A stretch of 64,000 nt of DNA from Sipunculus nudus (lineage: Eukaryota > Annelida > Sipuncula > Golfingiida > Sipunculidae), in contig CM049315.1 of the NCBI GenBank assembly GCA_026874595.1, positions 35,976,164 to 36,040,163 on the forward strand, in the 5' to 3' direction. The notes beneath the pieces were generated by a model. The model was not told the origin of the DNA. It worked only from the letters and a program-made list of their open reading frames with translations, and made no database searches. A program made the position numbers and the translations under genes. Shown here piece by piece: positions 61,032 to 64,000 of this stretch; the stretch's first letter is position 1; the number at the start of each line of letters is the position of its first letter.

Positions 61032-63648
61032 GAAATCTGAGTCCGGATATTTTATCCACTTGGATTTTGTTTTCAATAGGACAAATCTTTTTTTTAACGT
61101 TTCAAAATGTGTTGACTAAACATATAAATTACAACCTGAACAGACACGTTTTAATTATCTTACCCTTTCCTGTGGGTGCTGTGGTATCCTGCATACAATA
61201 TAAAAGTCAAAGAGCGTGTAAAAGGAATATCATTTACGTATTTTACATAGAATATACTACGTTATATACATAAAAGTGAAATACTTTTAAATGCATTAAA
61301 AAATCAATACATTTGGCCATGAGATAATAGGGATACACCGGTCAGGATCTTGATAACAAACCAAGCAAGCGGAGCATATAATACTTCCTACTTAATAATA
61401 GAATGAATGTCACCAGTAGCAGTATAATACAGGGTAGCAACACCAGGGTGTTTCTTACTTTTTCTAAATATCATACCTATGGGACTTCGCATTTATACAG
61501 ATGGAAATTAATCAAGAATGACATATTTTAATGTTTTGATGCGAAGAAACTCGCGCCTATTCTGTTATTGCATCCTCATAAAGAACTGTTTTAATTTAAT
61601 TTGTAGATATGGAAGATATGTTTGCCAAGACTTTACACCGAAGCCTGAATATTGGGGCTCTTGCCTCCACGTGATAATATTAATGTGTACATACTGTTCA
61701 TAATTACTGTCTGATGTATAGCCTCAAAGAGAATGAGTATTAGCAAAACTTGTAAACTACTCCTTCCTGTCATTTTTCATAAGGAGCAGTTATTTCGTAA
61801 ATCTTAAATATTTCACAGAAAAAAATTTCCTACTCTCAGAGGCTATCCCAAACACTTTATTTCACTATAAAAAGTTACCATTGTCGATTCACATAATTTC
61901 AAGTTCTTTCATATAATTCCATCCCAGTAACAATTACAGTTCCTTTTGCTTCTTTAAAATAATAAACAATTATTATTTTGGTTGTTTGGTTTGGAGATGT
62001 TCTGTGTCCTGTGCTCTTAGCTAGGAATGGTCAGGAGAGTTTCCCAGTGAATTGTTCACTGATTGAGGTCGATGCTTGCAACCCTTGGCTTTGGCCTCTA
62101 ACCAAGCCTAAAGCATGCGATCATTTAGATTACACTTCTACTTTTATCCCATATAATTCAATAAAATAATCATAAAAAGTTATAGGATATTCACCGGCTT
62201 CTGTGGCTCAAGGATAGAGCCAAGGATTCAAAGCTTGGAGCTCTTTAGTTCAAATCTCAGTCAAGGCGGTGAGAATTTTCATGGTCGGCCCCCACCCAGG
62301 TTGAGCGTTCTGCAGGCCTAATGTCGAGTCAATGCTTGTTTTAGCTTATCGCGTGTCAGCCCCTATCACGAAGTCCGAAACGGGGATGGAATTCTGAAGA
62401 TGTACATAATACATTGTTAAGCAAGGACCAAGAAATTAAGGCGGTTACCTCCACCAAAAAGAAATGAAAAAAGTAATAGGATATTCATGAAAAAGTTTCC
62501 TAGATGACTCAAGTTTATAAAACCGCCACATTTCCGTCCATGATTTTTTGGGTAATGTTATTGTCCTTCGTTCGTCCGTCCCTCTCTCTGTCCGCCTGTC
62601 CGTCTGTTAACAGGTCACAAATTGTAACCGCGGGACCTGGAAACTTGTCAATGAACATCCATGTTGGTTCTAAATCTCCATGGAAACTTGAAGTTAGGTC
62701 ATGGTGACCTATGTACTGCAAGCTACAGGCAAAAAACATGATTTTAAACACCCAGACATGGCACAAAACTCTAATGTTGGAATAAAAATCTTCTAACTTG
62801 TCATCCAAGGAGGTGCTAGAAAAAACCAAGGACACCACTGCGACCTATATTCTCTGAGTTACGGGGTCCGTTATTTCACCCCAGAATGATTAAATTCTTA
62901 TACAAAAGGTCTAGTATCTGAATAACTAATACACTGAATGCCATGATTCTTTCCATGCATATTAATCCTGTAGTGATACTAATTTTTCAGCATTCTTTTC
63001 TATTTGAGACATTCAAATGATCGAAGCAGTCCGGCCGTTAACAGGGCACAAACTATAAGCGTTACACCTAGAAGCTTCAAACCGTACATCCGGGAAGGTA
63101 TTAGGCAAATCTTCAAGGAATTATGAAATTAGGTCATGGTGACCTATATTTTGCAAACTCCTTGCCGAAAACAAGAATATGAGTATCAAGTGAATCAGAC
63201 GGGGTACAAATAGTACGTGTTATGCCTAGAATGCATTTACCTGATGGCTGAAACAATCGCGAAGATTCGTGTGTTTGCAAACTTTACTGATGAACCTAGA
63301 ACGTTGTAATATGACATTTAAAGAATGTCCTTGCAAGGTCTCCTTTGATTCCTGAAATTAAGTCCCTGTGACCTGTATTTTGTGAGCTATAGGAAAAACA
63401 ATTAGTTATGATAAAGTCAGATGGGCACAATTCAGTACGGTTGGACCTAAAACCCAACTTAAAATACAAGGAGGTCCTGGGCAAATCTCCTTCAACGCTT
63501 GAGATCAGGTCATTAAGACCTTATTTCAGTAAGCTATGGGCGGAAAACCTAATTCTGAGCACCCAAAAGTCCGAAAGGCAACAGATCTCAACTGTTGGAT
63601 CTGATGTCGTTCTCATTGTAAATGGATGTCATTGTAATCTCTCCTTGG

Positions 63649-64000
63649 GCCGTGACCTATTTTCTGCGTGATATGTGAAATAATATAATTTGAGCACCAT
63701 ATAAGACAGATCTGCATAGTTGGACTTCGAAACCTTTTTTTTTTTTAATTTATATCAAACTAAATTATATTGGATAGATTTATAAGATTTTTAATGTGCT
63801 CTATTAGTTGCAACTGACCAGGAGTTGTGTGAATGTCAGAGAGGGTAATAAAGGCCTAGATCAAAGCAAAAGACATTAAAAACACCTTGAAAAACATAAA
63901 TAATTATATATCTTTGGCACCGTACCCTAATTTATAATGTTATAATTTTTCTCATTTACCTGATAAAATCTTCATTCTCTCAAGGTTACAGAAGTAATCG
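63649..64000. other. End of window, nothing recognised
   Basis: This is past the end of the segmental duplication. It is AT-rich, with no ORF or repeat identified. Confidence 0.5.

Larger units (their letters stand above)
53549..63648 (+). repeat. Segmental duplication, right copy
   Basis: This is the right-hand partner of 5195-16322. It contains the intact Thr-rich exon and all downstream exons of the complete gene, then the 3' flank, a shortened SINE (62195-62460) and the dispersed repeat with AGGTCA palindromes. How far the homology runs upstream cannot be judged, because the left partner is cut by the tandem junction. Confidence 0.9.

Noticed and set aside
1-64000. CRISPR arrays, operons, bacterial genes or attachment sites
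   Set aside because: None fit: the repeats are microsatellites, SINEs and duplications, and genes are split by spliceosomal introns.

Overview
The window is eukaryotic: AT-rich, with small exons joined by GT..AG introns, long TA microsatellites, tRNA-derived SINEs, a decayed Ty3/gypsy element, foldback elements and decayed gene copies. There is no operon, CRISPR or other prokaryotic structure. The SINE types, kringle exons and ZSWIM-like debris would suit a lophotrochozoan, perhaps a bivalve mollusc, but that placement is inference.

The main content is a multi-exon gene family for a membrane-tethered kringle/mucin protein. The complete member runs from 45812 to 60428 on the + strand. Its exons encode a signal peptide (45812-45827, 47128-47178), five kringles (47732-47980, 48357-48605, 50069-50296, 52000-52251, 52885-53136), a Thr-rich mucin-like region (53370-54707), further stalk exons (54988-55326, 55739-55825, 56864-56932), a transmembrane segment with an Arg-rich juxtamembrane stretch (58254-58487) and a short tail (60364-60428, with an alternative at 60254-60327). 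Every intron is phase 1 and the model stays open for 1,142 codons.

The left end (1-16322) is a second copy of the 3' half of this locus, homologous to about 53549-63648. It has itself been duplicated in tandem very recently (1-5201 and 7814-13022 are almost identical). The new junction lies inside the Thr-rich exon at 5195-5201, at a 7-base microhomology. The orphan 3' copy (5195-12053) has no kringles and carries a 1-base frameshift. The first copy (681-4234) is the 3' end of a gene whose 5' part lies off the window.

The middle holds three blocks. (1) 18345-23341 on the minus strand is a broken ZSWIM/SWIM-zinc-finger gene of transposon type, with a triplicated small exon and a 1-kb TIR element inserted in one exon. 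(2) 29140-30425 is a decayed gypsy integrase with a foldback insertion, followed by two about 450-bp direct repeats (31194-31655, 32032-32468). (3) 33587-35967 is an intact four-exon histamine N-methyltransferase-like gene, followed by three decayed relatives in both orientations (39005-40585 minus, 41240-42846 plus, 44440-44965 plus). The rest is intergenic or intronic sequence in which I recognise no gene.
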